A stretch of DNA of 64,000 nt from Hyphomicrobiales bacterium (GTDB lineage: Bacteria > Pseudomonadota > Alphaproteobacteria > Rhizobiales > Rhizobiaceae), in assembly GCA_900466945.1 (NCBI GenBank), contig UBNV01000010.1:186001-250000 (forward strand), given 5' to 3'. The translations under genes were made by a program, and so were the position numbers. Numbering within the stretch: the stretch's first letter is position 1; each line of letters starts with the position of its first letter. Of this stretch, positions 16,920 through 27,091 are shown in pieces. The notes under the pieces were generated by a model, which saw only the letters and a program-made list of their open reading frames with translations, was not told the origin of the DNA and made no database searches.

Positions 16920-18503
16920 GTGATCCATATGTTGCCGCTCCTCGCACCGCTGCTGCTTGCCGGTGCCTCGCTCTATGCCTTCCAGGCGCCGGGGCTTCGC
17001 CCGCGTCAGGCGATCCGCATTGCCGAATTCGCTGCCCTCGGTTCGATCCTCGTCGCGGTGCTTTCCGCCGTCGTCCTCGTGCTGCAGGGGCCGGGAACCA
17101 GCCCGGCGATCGGCTACGGCTACGTCGCGCTCGCCTCGCGGCTTGATCTTGTCAGCCTGGTGATGCTGCTGCTCGTGTCTTTTATCGGCTGGGTGGTGCT
17201 GCGTTATGCCGGCACCTTCCTCGACGGGGAAGAGCGGCAGGGTCCGTTCACGGGCTGGATGACGGCGACACTGGCTGCTGTCCTTCTGCTCGTCCAGTCC
17301 GGCACGCTGCTGCAACTCGTCGTCGGCTGGGTGGCAACCAGTCTGCTCCTGCATCAGCTGCTGCTCTTCTATCCTGACAGGATCGCTGCCCAGCGGGCGG
17401 CGCGCAAGAAGTTCATCGTCTCGCGCACGGGTGACGCCGCCCTGATCGGCGCTGTCATCCTGCTCGCCGTCTCCTTCGGCACTGGCGATATCGCCACCAT
17501 TCTCGCCGCGGCCCGGGAGGGCGAGGGACTGCCGCTGACGATCGCCGCTGCGGCCCTGCTGGCGATCGCCGCACTTCTGAAGTCCGCCCAGTTCCCGACG
17601 CATGGATGGCTGACGGAAGTGATGGAAACGCCGACCCCGGTTTCGGCTCTGCTGCATGCCGGTGTCGTCAATGCTGGCGGCTTCCTGTTGATCCGCTTTG
17701 CCGATGTCATGCTGCAGGCGCCGGTGGTGCTTGCGGTGCTGGTCATGGTCGGCGGCTTCACGGCGCTCTTCGGCAGTCTTGTGATGCTCACCCAGTCGGC
17801 GGTGAAGACCTCGCTCGCCTGGTCCACGGTCGCGCAGATGGGCTTCATGATCCTGCAGTGTGGCTTGGCGCTCTTCCCGATCGCGCTTTTGCACATCGTC
17901 GCCCACTCGCTCTACAAGGCGCATGCCTTCCTGGCTTCGGGTTCGGCGATCGAGACGGTCGCCTCGATCCGGCGCCCCGGTCCGGTCGCGATCCCCAACG
18001 CCAAGGCTGTGGGACGAGCCTTCCTGCTGGCGCTGGCCATCTATGCCGTCATCGGAGTGCTGTTCGGCTTTGCCGACAAGCCGCCGCAGGCGCTGGCACT
18101 CGGGGCGATCCTAATCTTCGGCGTCGCCTATCTGATCGCGCAAGGGTTGGCCGACGCGGCTCCCCGGGCGCTGACCTGGCGAACCTCGCTCTACGCGATC
18201 TCGGCAGCCACGGCCTACTTCGCCCTGCAGCGCATTGCCGACAAGCTGATGCTCGGCACACTGCCGGCGACCCCGCAGCCCGGGCCGCTCGAATGGACGC
18301 TGATGTTGCTCGCCGTCGTCACCTTCGGCGTCGTCGCCGTTGCCCAGTCGCTCTTCCCGCTCTGGGCCTACCATCCGGCGGCGGCGGGCCTGCGCGTCCA
18401 TCTCGCCAACGGCCTCTACGTCAATGCCCTCTTCGATCGCCTGCTCGGTGGCTGGTCGCTTCCGCGCACCACCGCTGCAACGCCTGCTTCCGTGAAGGAG
18501 TGA
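16920..18503 (+). CDS. dabB: DabB, membrane subunit of DAB inorganic carbon transporter
   Basis: A 527-residue polytopic membrane protein of the proton-conducting NADH-quinone oxidoreductase subunit L/MrpA family. Recognisable motifs are [30 protein letters not shown] (residues about 220-250) and the [13 protein letters not shown] and [13 protein letters not shown] segments carrying the lysine and histidine residues of the proton path. It is the sole such subunit here and is followed four bases later by dabA, defining a DAB pair rather than complex I. DabB is thought to couple cation flow to vectorial CO2 hydration by DabA. GTG 16920 has GGAGA six bases upstream; ATG 16929 is a poorer alternative. 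Confidence 0.92.
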   Translation: MIHMLPLLAPLLLAGASLYAFQAPGLRPRQAIRIAEFAALGSILVAVLSAVVLVLQGPGTSPAIGYGYVALASRLDLVSLVMLLLVSFIGWVVLRYAGTFLDGEERQGPFTGWMTATLAAVLLLVQSGTLLQLVVGWVATSLLLHQLLLFYPDRIAAQRAARKKFIVSRTGDAALIGAVILLAVSFGTGDIATILAAAREGEGLPLTIAAAALLAIAALLKSAQFPTHGWLTEVMETPTPVSALLHAGVVNAGGFLLIRFADVMLQAPVVLAVLVMVGGFTALFGSLVMLTQSAVKTSLAWSTVAQMGFMILQCGLALFPIALLHIVAHSLYKAHAFLASGSAIETVASIRRPGPVAIPNAKAVGRAFLLALAIYAVIGVLFGFADKPPQALALGAILIFGVAYLIAQGLADAAPRALTWRTSLYAISAATAYFALQRIADKLMLGTLPATPQPGPLEWTLMLLAVVTFGVVAVAQSLFPLWAYHPAAAGLRVHLANGLYVNALFDRLLGGWSLPRTTAATPASVKE

Positions 18504-18507
18504 ACCG

Positions 18508-20922
18508 ATGACCGAGATGACCACAGTGGACACCTTGCATGGCGAAGCGCTTGCCCGGGCGGCAGATCAGGCAGTGCGGGCGATCCCGCCGGCCTGGCCG
18601 CTGACGGCGACTGTTGCCGTCAACCCCTTCCTCGGCCAGATCAGCGAAACATTGGATTATACCGCAGCCCGGCTCGCCCGGATCGGTGGCTTCAGGCTGG
18701 CATTGCCGCGCAAGCATTATGCCGACCAGATCGCCAAGGGAGAGATCACGGATGAGGACCTCAGCGCAGCTCTGCAGTCGAGCACGCCCTTCAACCGCAT
18801 GGACCTGCCGGCGCTGAAGGCCGCTGTCGCCGAGGAGCCGCAGCCGCTGGCCGCACTCCCGACGGTCGCGGAGCTTGCCGCGCGGGCCACGGGCAAGGAT
18901 TGGCCGGGTCTCATCTCCGAGCGGATCGGCGCCTTTGCGGCCGGCTTCTTCGATCAGGGACAGGCACTCTGGGCCGCCTCCCGGCGCAATGGGCTCTATG
19001 CCGCCTGGCGCGCCTTTGCGACCCACGACCTGACGCCGGAAATCCTGGGCCTGAAAGGCTTCAGCATCCATGTCGAGGAAACGCCGGAGACCCCGCACGG
19101 GGCGATTGAACGGGCTGCGGTCGCGCTTGGCCTCGGCGCCGAACCCGGCACCTATTTCCATCAGCTTCTGCTGACCGTCGGTGGCTGGGCCCAGTATGCG
19201 CGCCACATCCAGTTCAAGGCGGAAGTTGAAGGCCGCACGGATACCACAGCGCTCGAGCTGCTGGCGATCCGGCTGGTGTTCGAAGAGGCCCTTTACGCCC
19301 AGCACAAGACGGCGATCGAAAGCGAGTGGCAGCAGGTGCGGCGGAGCCATGTCGAGCCGGTCAGCCCTGACTTCGATACCGTCATCGACGGCTTGCTGCA
19401 GGTCGCTGCCGAGCGCGCAGCGCAGCGGAAGCTTGCGGCCACGCTTGCTGCACCCTCGTCGATCAAGGTTGCCGAGTTGCGGCCGGTGCTGCAGGCGGCC
19501 TTCTGCATCGACGTGCGGTCGGAAGTCTTCCGGCGCGCGCTCGAAAGCGTTGATCCTGCTGTTCGCACGCTCGGCTTTGCCGGCTTCTTCGGTCTCGGTG
19601 CCAGCCACAAGGGTTTTGCCTCCGACGTTGCGGAGCATCGTCTGCCGGTTCTCCTGAAGCCCTCCGTCTTCAGCTGCAGTGCTGTCGATCATGACGAAGA
19701 TGCCGATCAGCAGGCGCGGTTCAGTGCCCGTGCCACCCGCGCCTGGGGCCGTTTCAAGCTGGCCGCCGTTTCCTCCTTCGCCTTCGTCGAGGCAATGGGG
19801 CCTGTTTATGCCGGCAAGCTGCTGCGTGATGGTCTCGGCTTCGGCAAGGGGAAAGGTCCTGACGCCGCCAAGCCGCGCTTTGCCCCGAGCCTTGATCTGG
19901 ATACCCGCGCCGTGGTCGCTGAAACGGTGCTGAAGGCGATGTCGCTGACGGAAGGTTTCGGCCGCTTCGTGCTGATCGCCGGTCATGGCGCGAATGTGGT
20001 GAACAACCCCTATGCCAGCGCGCTTCACTGCGGCGCCTGCGGCGGGTATGCCGGTGACGTCAATGCGCGTCTGCTGGCCGATCTCTTGAACGATCGCGCC
20101 GTGCGGGAAAAGCTTGTCGCCAACGGGATAACCATACCGGCCGATACCGTCTTCCTCGGTGGCCTGCATGACACGACGACGGATAGCGTGACGCTGTTCG
20201 AACACGACCTTGAGAACGATATTCTGCCTGAAGACATCGTTCGGATCCGCCAGTGGCTTGCCCAGGCCGGGAGCTTGACGCGGGCCGAGCGGGCGCGTCG
20301 TCTGCCACGGGCGACCGCTGACCGTGTCATCGAGCGCAGCAAGGACTGGTCGGAAGTTCGCCCAGAGCTCGGGCTTGCCGGTTGCCGTGCCTTTATCGCA
20401 GCACCGCGCGCACGGACTGCGGGCCGGTCGCTGGAAGGTCAGGCCTTCCTGCATGACTATGTCTGGAAGAAGGACGAGGGCTTCAAGATCCTCGAACTCA
20501 TCCTGACGGCTCCCGTCGTCGTCGCGAGCTGGATCAGCCTGCAGTATTTCGGCTCGTCGGTCGCCCCGTCGCTGTTCGGGGCCGGCAACAAGCTGTTGCA
20601 CAATGTCGTGGGTGGCATCGGCGTGGTCGAGGGCAACGGCGGCAATCTGCGCGCAGGGCTCCCCTGGCAGTCGGTGAATGACGGCAAGAGCTTCGTCCAC
20701 GAACCGCTTCGGCTGACGGTCGCCGTCGAGGCGCCCAAGGAGGCAATCGCCGACATTCTGAAGCGGCATGCACAGGTGCGGGCGTTGTTCGACAATGGCT
20801 GGCTAAGCCTCTTTGTCCTCGACGAGCAGGGCCAGATAACCTGGCGTTATGGAGGAAATCTCGGCTGGACGGATGTCCGTCAGGGGGCTGGTGCTGGCTT
20901 CATCCAAAAAGCTGCGAGCTGA
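18508..20922 (+). CDS. dabA: DabA, DUF2309/UPF0753 CO2-hydrating subunit
   Basis: An 804-residue member of the DUF2309/UPF0753 family, the cytoplasmic partner of DabB in DAB complexes that accumulate bicarbonate. The beta-carbonic-anhydrase-like zinc site is intact: Cys333 and Asp335 in FCIDVRSE, His493 in [11 protein letters not shown] and Cys508 in [12 protein letters not shown]; the Cys-x-Asp and His-to-Cys spacings (2 and 15) match those described for the Halothiobacillus enzyme. AAGGAG precedes the ATG. No carboxysome, RuBisCO or carbonic anhydrase gene is in the window, so the likely role is supply of bicarbonate to biosynthetic carboxylases; this role is inference. Confidence 0.94.
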   Translation: MTEMTTVDTLHGEALARAADQAVRAIPPAWPLTATVAVNPFLGQISETLDYTAARLARIGGFRLALPRKHYADQIAKGEITDEDLSAALQSSTPFNRMDLPALKAAVAEEPQPLAALPTVAELAARATGKDWPGLISERIGAFAAGFFDQGQALWAASRRNGLYAAWRAFATHDLTPEILGLKGFSIHVEETPETPHGAIERAAVALGLGAEPGTYFHQLLLTVGGWAQYARHIQFKAEVEGRTDTTALELLAIRLVFEEALYAQHKTAIESEWQQVRRSHVEPVSPDFDTVIDGLLQVAAERAAQRKLAATLAAPSSIKVAELRPVLQAAFCIDVRSEVFRRALESVDPAVRTLGFAGFFGLGASHKGFASDVAEHRLPVLLKPSVFSCSAVDHDEDADQQARFSARATRAWGRFKLAAVSSFAFVEAMGPVYAGKLLRDGLGFGKGKGPDAAKPRFAPSLDLDTRAVVAETVLKAMSLTEGFGRFVLIAGHGANVVNNPYASALHCGACGGYAGDVNARLLADLLNDRAVREKLVANGITIPADTVFLGGLHDTTTDSVTLFEHDLENDILPEDIVRIRQWLAQAGSLTRAERARRLPRATADRVIERSKDWSEVRPELGLAGCRAFIAAPRARTAGRSLEGQAFLHDYVWKKDEGFKILELILTAPVVVASWISLQYFGSSVAPSLFGAGNKLLHNVVGGIGVVEGNGGNLRAGLPWQSVNDGKSFVHEPLRLTVAVEAPKEAIADILKRHAQVRALFDNGWLSLFVLDEQGQITWRYGGNLGWTDVRQGAGAGFIQKAAS

Positions 20923-20998
20923 CTTGTGGGCGGAGATTGCCCCGGGCTGGCGCGCGGCTGTGGACTCGTTGGTGCCGAGGCCGCGTCTGCAACCCGCC

Positions 20999-22255
20999 TC
21001 AGATGCCGGTCAGGATGGCGTTGATACCGTCAATGATCTCGGCTGCAGCGCTCTCTGCCGAGATCTGGCCATAGGCAAAAGCTTCGAAGGTGCTGTCGAA
21101 GACTTCAGCGACGCGCGGATGCTCGTTGAGCGGGGAGACACCGACGCCCGTGCTTTCCATGACGATCCCGTTCACCTCGATCTGCACCGGCTCGATCGAG
21201 CCTGCTTTGGTCAGATCTTCAAGCGCGACCTTGCTCGAGGGAACGCCGCGCGTCGCGCCCAGGTGACGGATCGCTTCCGGATCGTTCAGCAAGCAGTTGA
21301 TTATCTCGGCGGCGGCCCTCGGCTCCTTGCTGTGTTTTGATATGGCAAACAGCATCGAGGGCTTGCGATAAATGCCTTCGGTAGTTGCGCCGTCGGCCTG
21401 CAGCAGCCTGACCGGCACGAGATGCTGGTCTTCCTCCATCGGGCCGACGATCTTGCCGTAAATGCTGCTCCACTGATAGGTGCCGGCAATCTTGCCACTG
21501 GCCCAGTCCGGATTTTCGTGAAGCGGCGCGTTGCCTTCGGCGGCCACGTTCTCCCACGACTTGACAACGCCCTGGTCGACCATGGTCTGGTAAAAGGCTA
21601 GGCCTTCTGCCAGTTCTTGCGTGGTCCAGGCGACCTGTTCGGAGGCCGGATCGATCAGGTCCTTGCCGGTCTTTTGCGTGGTGCGCAAGATGACGACCAG
21701 ACGGGCGTCAAGGCCGGTGCCTTCAAACGGGTAATAGTCCTTGCCGAGCTTTTCCTTCATCACAGGGGCTGCGGCGAAGAGGTCGTCCCAGGTGGTTGGA
21801 ATGGCGAGGCCCGCCTTGTCATAGGTGGTCTTGTTGAACATGAAGACGCGGCCCGTAGTGGAGACAGGCAATCCGTTCAACTTGCCATCGACGCTGCCGC
21901 TGTTCAGATCGGCTGGCGACCACTGGCCGAGATCGATGACATCCTTGAACTGGTTGAGATCGGCAAAACCGTCGCCGCTCTTCGAGAAAATCGGGAGCCA
22001 GGGCCAGTTGATCTGCATGATGTCGGCCTCGGTTCGGCCGGCAAGCTGGGTGGCGATCTTCTCCTGGTGGCCGGTCCAGCTGGTGAATTCCGGCGTTATG
22101 GTGTGGCCGAACTTGTCGCCGCAGAACGTGAGGGCTTCCTGCGTGGCGATATGGCGGTCCTCGCTGCCCCACCATGACATGCGCAGGTCTGCGGCGGAGG
22201 CCGTGCCGAGACTGGTTGCCGCAACACATGCGGCAGTCATGATCATAGCTCTCAT
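20999..22255 (-). CDS. Orphan sugar ABC-type extracellular binding protein
   Basis: A 418-residue periplasmic solute-binding protein of the sugar-binding (COG1653) type. The signal peptide is residues 1 to about 21 (MRAMIMTAACVAATSLGTAS then AADL). Mature features include the LRMSWWGSEDRH start, QINWPWLPIFSKSGDGFADL and the NKTTYDKAGL segment of the hinge region. The frame is open to 22387, but ATG 22255 has GGGGAG eight bases upstream and starts the signal peptide. No permease or ATPase gene is adjacent; the divergent neighbour is a chemoreceptor, so it may serve as a ligand-presenting protein for chemotaxis, or work with transporter genes elsewhere. Confidence 0.88.
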   Translation of the reverse strand: MRAMIMTAACVAATSLGTASAADLRMSWWGSEDRHIATQEALTFCGDKFGHTITPEFTSWTGHQEKIATQLAGRTEADIMQINWPWLPIFSKSGDGFADLNQFKDVIDLGQWSPADLNSGSVDGKLNGLPVSTTGRVFMFNKTTYDKAGLAIPTTWDDLFAAAPVMKEKLGKDYYPFEGTGLDARLVVILRTTQKTGKDLIDPASEQVAWTTQELAEGLAFYQTMVDQGVVKSWENVAAEGNAPLHENPDWASGKIAGTYQWSSIYGKIVGPMEEDQHLVPVRLLQADGATTEGIYRKPSMLFAISKHSKEPRAAAEIINCLLNDPEAIRHLGATRGVPSSKVALEDLTKAGSIEPVQIEVNGIVMESTGVGVSPLNEHPRVAEVFDSTFEAFAYGQISAESAAAEIIDGINAILTGI

Positions 22256-22585
22256 TCTGGCGTCTCCCCGAGGTGGAACGATGACGGCTCGCCTGCATGC
22301 GCTTCTTCCCGCGCAATGTAGCGGAGAGGTCCTAGGAAATCGTTGATCCTCCGGAGAAAGGCGTAAGCCGGCCTGCACCGATGGCATCGATTGCTGCCCG
22401 TGTGGGTGCTCAACCTTTTGGCGTCCGCCGCCTCGGCGTCAGGATGCATGGATGCCCCGCCATGGGTCGATGTGGCGCCCTCCATTAAGCGCATGTTAGT
22501 CTTCCTTGCCCATGATCCGCAGGATTCAGACGTGGGCGTTTCGGCTTCGCCATGTGCGTGCCGTTGGCGCTGGAGGAGGCATTCC
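22256..22585. other. 330-base divergent intergenic region
   Basis: Lies between the divergent sugar-binding protein and chemoreceptor genes. Both promoters should be here. The chemoreceptor frame is open through much of it, but the strong ribosome site at 22572-22579 places the start at its end. I see no convincing palindrome, RNA element or terminator. Confidence 0.4.
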
Positions 22586-25126
22586 GTGTTCATCGATCGT
22601 ATATTGTCGCGCTTTAACATCCAAACGAAGGTGCTGATTTTCATCTTGCCTTTCGTCATCAGCATTTCCGCCGTCGGCTTCACGGGGCTCTATGCATCCG
22701 GCCTGCTGCAGGGGCGGATCGAAATTTCCAACAGCGTGCTTCAATCGCTGAGCGGTTTCCGCGACGTCTCGGCATCGATGACATCCTTCCTCGCCAACAC
22801 GACCGAGGAGGCGAAAGCCGATCTGACCGGACGCCTGGAACAGCAGCGGCGCGACCTCGACGCAACCCTTGCCCAGCTTGCTCCCGATGCCGATGGTCGA
22901 GCCGAACTGGAAGAGGCAAGAAGGCTTATCGACAAGGTCTTCATGCACATCGACAATCTTTGGACGCTGCATGCCAGCGAGTCCGGTCTCGTCGATTCGT
23001 TGCAACAGGGAAGCAAGCAGGTCGTCGTCGCGCAGGGCCGCGTGAACGCTGCCATGGCGACCATGGAGCGCGCGGTTCAGGCTGATGATGCCGCGGCGAA
23101 GACCATGCTGCGCGACGCCGAAAGCATCCGCAGCACCGGCACTTTCCTGACCGAGACCAATTCTGCGTTCACCAAGGCCAAGACGCCGGACGAGAAGTTT
23201 GCGGTCATCGCGGGCCGGGTGGATGAAATCATCGCACGCCAGCAGGTGCTGGCCGCCGTGCTGCCGAAGGCGAACCAGTCGGCCGCAAAGACGCTCGACA
23301 AGATCGGAGGCGAACTGAAGGCTGCGATTGCCGCCAACGACAAGTCCGAGGCTGTCATCACCGATCTCGCCGGCAAGCTGCGCAATTTCACCCAGCTGAA
23401 TGCCTATCTCGGGCTGGCCGCTCAGCAGAAGATGAAGGAAGCGACGATCAAGTTCGGTGAACTCGACGCGCCGCTCGCCAAGGCCCAGGCTGTGATCGAA
23501 GACGGTCGCCAGGTCATGGCGGCTGGCTATGCGCTGCAGATCATGATGGCGCGCTTCCTGCTCGAGCCCACCGAACAGAACCGCATGCTGCTCGAACAGC
23601 AGTTCAACGCCGTGAAGAAGTTCCTTGCAGAACTCGACAATACCGCCGCTGACCAGCCGATCCTGATGCAGGTGAAGAAGGATCTCGGCCCGGCTGTCGA
23701 CACAATGCTCGGCGCAAGTACCGAACTCGTAAAGGTCAGCCAGGAGCGCAAGTCGAGCTTCGACCAGGCTGCCGCCGAGTTGAACGTCATCTGGAAACAC
23801 CTCACCACCTTCGCCGAGATGCAGAAGGTGTCGGCCGGTCAGGAGCGCCAGGAGGCGAACTCTATCTCCATCGGCGCAACCGGTCTCGGTATCCTGATCT
23901 CGATCTTCGCCGGCATCGGTCTGGTACTGACCTTTAAGGGTCCGATCGGGCAGATCACCGGTGCCATGCGCCGTCTGGCCGAAGGCGTGCTCGACACGAA
24001 GATCAATGGCGAGGCCCGCGTCGACGAGATCGGCGAGATGGCCCGTGCCCTCGGCGTGTTCAAGCAGAATGCACTGTCGAAGATCGAAATCGAAAGCCGC
24101 AGCGAAGCCGAACGGGTTCAGGCCGACGAAGAGCGTCGCCGCAATGATCTCGAAAAGCAGGAAATCGACCGCCAGATCGATTTCGCCGTCACGGCGCTGG
24201 CCTCGGGCCTCGGTCGTCTCGCCAAGGGTGATATTTCCGAGACCATCGACACGCCGTTCCACGGTCGCCTCGAACAGCTGCGCAACGACTTCAACCAGTC
24301 GCTGGAGCATCTGCAGGATACGTTGACGCAGATCCGCTCGAACACCTACATGATCCAGCGCAACGCCGCCGAGATGAGCAGTGCGGCGGACCAGCTGGCC
24401 AAGCGCACCGAACAGCAGGCAGCCTCGCTCGAGGAAACGGCGGCAGCCGTCGACGAGATCACGGTCACCGTGAAGTCGTCTGCCGAGCGGGCCGAGGAAG
24501 TGAACAGCATCGTTGCCGATACCAAAGGTCGCGCTGATACCTCGTCGACGGTTGTCGGCAATGCCATCGACGCCATGGGCCGGATCGAGGATGCCTCTGG
24601 CCAGATCGTGCAGATCATCGATGTCATCGACGAAATCGCCTTTCAGACGAACCTGCTGGCACTGAATGCCGGCATCGAAGCGGCGCGTGCGGGCGAGGCC
24701 GGCAAAGGCTTTGCCGTCGTCGCACAGGAAGTCCGCGAACTGGCGCAGCGCTCGGCGGGTGCTGCCCAGCAGATCAAGGACCTCATCCACAAGTCGAGTA
24801 CAGAAGTCTCGTCCGGTGCCAAGCTGGTGCAGCAGACCGGCGCGGTGCTCGCGGAAATATCTGCCAACATCATCACGGTTGCCGACCGCGTCTCGGTCAT
24901 CGCCATGGCGAGTCGTGATCAGTCAAACGGGCTGGCGGAGGTCAATTCCTCTGTCAACGAGATGGACCAGATGACCCAGCGCAATGCTGCCATGGTCGAA
25001 GAGACGAATGCTGCAACCCGCCAGCTTGCAGATGAGGCGGATGCGCTGATGCAGCTCGTCAACCAGTTCAAGCTGGCGCCAGAAGCCCGTCGTCCGGCAG
25101 CACATTCGCATAGCCGCGCAGCCTGA
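22586..25126 (+). CDS. Methyl-accepting chemotaxis protein, large sensor domain
   Basis: An 846-residue transmembrane chemoreceptor. TM1 is at residues about 14-35, followed by an unusually long periplasmic helical region (about 390 residues, rich in alanine and glutamine), TM2 at about 428-449 ([20 protein letters not shown]), a HAMP domain ([19 protein letters not shown]), a second HAMP-like unit ([16 protein letters not shown]) and a cytoplasmic signalling hairpin with the conserved tip [20 protein letters not shown] and the adjacent [12 protein letters not shown]. No C-terminal CheR-tethering pentapeptide is seen. GTG 22586 follows GGAGGAGG, and the frame upstream lacks conserved features. 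Divergent from an orphan sugar-binding protein that may be its ligand-bearing partner. Confidence 0.92.
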   Translation: MFIDRILSRFNIQTKVLIFILPFVISISAVGFTGLYASGLLQGRIEISNSVLQSLSGFRDVSASMTSFLANTTEEAKADLTGRLEQQRRDLDATLAQLAPDADGRAELEEARRLIDKVFMHIDNLWTLHASESGLVDSLQQGSKQVVVAQGRVNAAMATMERAVQADDAAAKTMLRDAESIRSTGTFLTETNSAFTKAKTPDEKFAVIAGRVDEIIARQQVLAAVLPKANQSAAKTLDKIGGELKAAIAANDKSEAVITDLAGKLRNFTQLNAYLGLAAQQKMKEATIKFGELDAPLAKAQAVIEDGRQVMAAGYALQIMMARFLLEPTEQNRMLLEQQFNAVKKFLAELDNTAADQPILMQVKKDLGPAVDTMLGASTELVKVSQERKSSFDQAAAELNVIWKHLTTFAEMQKVSAGQERQEANSISIGATGLGILISIFAGIGLVLTFKGPIGQITGAMRRLAEGVLDTKINGEARVDEIGEMARALGVFKQNALSKIEIESRSEAERVQADEERRRNDLEKQEIDRQIDFAVTALASGLGRLAKGDISETIDTPFHGRLEQLRNDFNQSLEHLQDTLTQIRSNTYMIQRNAAEMSSAADQLAKRTEQQAASLEETAAAVDEITVTVKSSAERAEEVNSIVADTKGRADTSSTVVGNAIDAMGRIEDASGQIVQIIDVIDEIAFQTNLLALNAGIEAARAGEAGKGFAVVAQEVRELAQRSAGAAQQIKDLIHKSSTEVSSGAKLVQQTGAVLAEISANIITVADRVSVIAMASRDQSNGLAEVNSSVNEMDQMTQRNAAMVEETNAATRQLADEADALMQLVNQFKLAPEARRPAAHSHSRAA

Positions 25127-25153
25127 TTTCCACGCAGCGCTACAGAACAATCG

Positions 25154-25187
25154 CCGCCGGTCCGTTAGTGGCCGGCGGTTTTTCTTT
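25154..25187 (+). terminator. Rho-independent terminator after chemoreceptor
   Basis: CCGCCGG (25154-25160) and CCGGCGG (25172-25178) form a GC stem with an 11-base loop, followed by TTTTTCTTT. Lies 28 bases after the chemoreceptor stop and before the dctB-like gene. Confidence 0.85.
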
Positions 25188-25267
25188 GGGCGAGCGCGCC
25201 TTGAAAGACGTCGCTTGGAAAGCAAAGTCTCGGCCGCTATCCTGTGGCCAGCAGGAGGAGACAGGAT

Positions 25268-27091
25268 TTGACGGCAGGCTCTATCAACCCGGCGGTCCGG
25301 CTGGAGAAGGCACGTCGCGTGATCGGCGGGCTCATGCTCCTTCTCGTCCTGGCAGCCTTTGCCGTCATGACGGCCGGCAATCGGTTCCTGACACAGAGCG
25401 TCATGGACGAGGCCTCGCTACAGGCGAGCAGCGCCTTGCGACTGGCGACTGCGGCTCTGTCGGGTCATCTCAAGCGCTACGAGATGCTGCCAGCTCTGAT
25501 TGCCGATCACGAGGATATGGAGGAGTTGATCCTCGATCCGGGCAATATGGTGCTTCGGGACAATGCCAACCGGTATCTGAAGGATATCAACGGGCTGCTC
25601 GAATCCTCCGACATCTATGTGATGACCATGGACGGCAACACGATTGCCGCCAGCAATTTTGACGGTCCAGCGAGCTTCGTCGGCGAGAACTTCAGCTACC
25701 GTCCCTATTTCTACGAGGCGGCGGCCGGCAAGCAGGCGCGTTTCTATGCGCTCGGCACGACCTCTGCCAAGCGCGGATACTACTTTTCCTCGCCGATCGA
25801 GATCGATGGCGTGGTCCGCGGCGTCATTGCCTTCAAGGTCGATATCGAAGGCATCGAGTCCTCCTGGCAGGGGGGCGAATACAAGATCCTGGTGCATGAT
25901 CCGGAAGGCATCATCTTCATGACCGGGAACCCTGAATGGCTGTATGCCTCGGTGCTTCCGCTGACGCCGGAGCGCCTGGAGCGCACCGCTGCCTCGCGGC
26001 GCTATTCCGATGCGAAGCTCAGGGAATTGCCCATAGGGGCGGGCAGGATCGACGAACACACGTTGATGACTGTCAACCAGAGAGGCGGGTCGCGGGAATA
26101 TCTGGTGCTTGAACAATACATGCCGGATGCGGACTGGACGGTGAAGGTGCTCTTCGACACCGGCACGATTCATGCCCAGGCACGGACCATGCTGGTCGCA
26201 ATCCTTCTTTTCCTCTGCCTGTTCGTCCTGGGGCTCGCAGTCGTCATCCAGCGGCGGGCACGGCTGCAGGAGCGCATGCATATGCAGATCGAGGCACAAG
26301 CCGAACTGGAACGGCGCGTCGAGGAGCGCACGGCCGATCTCGCGCGCGTCAACCTGCAGCTCCGCCAGACGCAGGCCGATCTTATCCAGGCGGGCAAGCT
26401 CGCGGGCCTGGGCCAGATGTCGGCAGCCCTGTCGCATGAGTTCAATCAGCCTCTCGCGGCCGCCAAGACCTATGCCGACAGCGCGACCATGCTGATCGAC
26501 CGCGACCGGATCGGCGAAGCGCGCGACAACCTCGGCCGTATCTCCAACCTGATCGACCGCATGGCCTCGATCTCGCGGCACTTGCGCAATTTTGCGCGCA
26601 AGCCCAACGAGAAGCTCGGGCCGATCTGCATCGAAGACGTGGTGGAGGAGACACTCGAAATCGTCTCGGCCCGTCTCGGTACCGCAGATGCCAGTATCGT
26701 GATGAATTTCGAACCAGACCTTCCGCCCGTTCAGGGTGGCTCGGTGCGCTTGCAACAAGTGCTGGTCAATATCCTGACCAATGCCTGCGATGCGGTCGAA
26801 GGACTGGACGACCGGAAAATCGAACTCTGGGCCCGTCGGGAGAAAGGTCGTGTCGTGATCGAGATCGGCGACCGTGGCCCGGGAGTCCCGCCTGCCATCG
26901 TGGAGCGCATCTTCGATCCCTTCTTTACGACCAAGGGCGTGGGCAAGGGGCTCGGCCTTGGGCTGTCGATCTCCTACAATATCATCAAAGATTTCGGCGG
27001 AAGCCTGAACGTCGGTCAGCGCGACGGCGGCGGCGCGCTCTTCCGCATCGAACTTCTGGAAGCGGAAGCATTGAACGAGGCGGCGGAATGA
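25268..27091 (+). CDS. DctB-type sensor histidine kinase
   Basis: A 607-residue inner-membrane kinase of the C4-dicarboxylate sensor (DctB) type. TM1 is at residues about 17-37, then a periplasmic double Cache-like domain with PYFYEAAAGKQARFYALGTT and RGYYFSSPIEIDG, TM2 at about 307-328, a coiled linker (ERRVEERTADLARVN) and the kinase core: phospho-acceptor His390 in LSHEFNQPLAA, N-box NILTNACDAVE, G1 GDRGPGVP and GKGLGLGLSIS. TTG 25268 is chosen because AGGAGGAG lies eight bases upstream; a GTG at 25244 is less good. Overlaps the response regulator gene by four bases. Given the downstream tctCBA genes, a tricarboxylate or related acid is the likely signal. Confidence 0.88.
   Translation: MTAGSINPAVRLEKARRVIGGLMLLLVLAAFAVMTAGNRFLTQSVMDEASLQASSALRLATAALSGHLKRYEMLPALIADHEDMEELILDPGNMVLRDNANRYLKDINGLLESSDIYVMTMDGNTIAASNFDGPASFVGENFSYRPYFYEAAAGKQARFYALGTTSAKRGYYFSSPIEIDGVVRGVIAFKVDIEGIESSWQGGEYKILVHDPEGIIFMTGNPEWLYASVLPLTPERLERTAASRRYSDAKLRELPIGAGRIDEHTLMTVNQRGGSREYLVLEQYMPDADWTVKVLFDTGTIHAQARTMLVAILLFLCLFVLGLAVVIQRRARLQERMHMQIEAQAELERRVEERTADLARVNLQLRQTQADLIQAGKLAGLGQMSAALSHEFNQPLAAAKTYADSATMLIDRDRIGEARDNLGRISNLIDRMASISRHLRNFARKPNEKLGPICIEDVVEETLEIVSARLGTADASIVMNFEPDLPPVQGGSVRLQQVLVNILTNACDAVEGLDDRKIELWARREKGRVVIEIGDRGPGVPPAIVERIFDPFFTTKGVGKGLGLGLSISYNIIKDFGGSLNVGQRDGGGALFRIELLEAEALNEAAE

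Noticed and set aside
18421..20769. Long minus-strand open frame (782 codons) over dabA
   Set aside because: Antisense shadow of dabA, whose catalytic motifs are clear on the plus strand.
22256..22585. Possible riboswitch or small RNA in the 330-base gap
   Set aside because: No conserved aptamer-like stem arrangement or terminator could be recognised by eye.
22526..24790. Long minus-strand open frame (754 codons) over the chemoreceptor
   Set aside because: Antisense shadow; the plus strand encodes an intact chemoreceptor signalling tip and HAMP.
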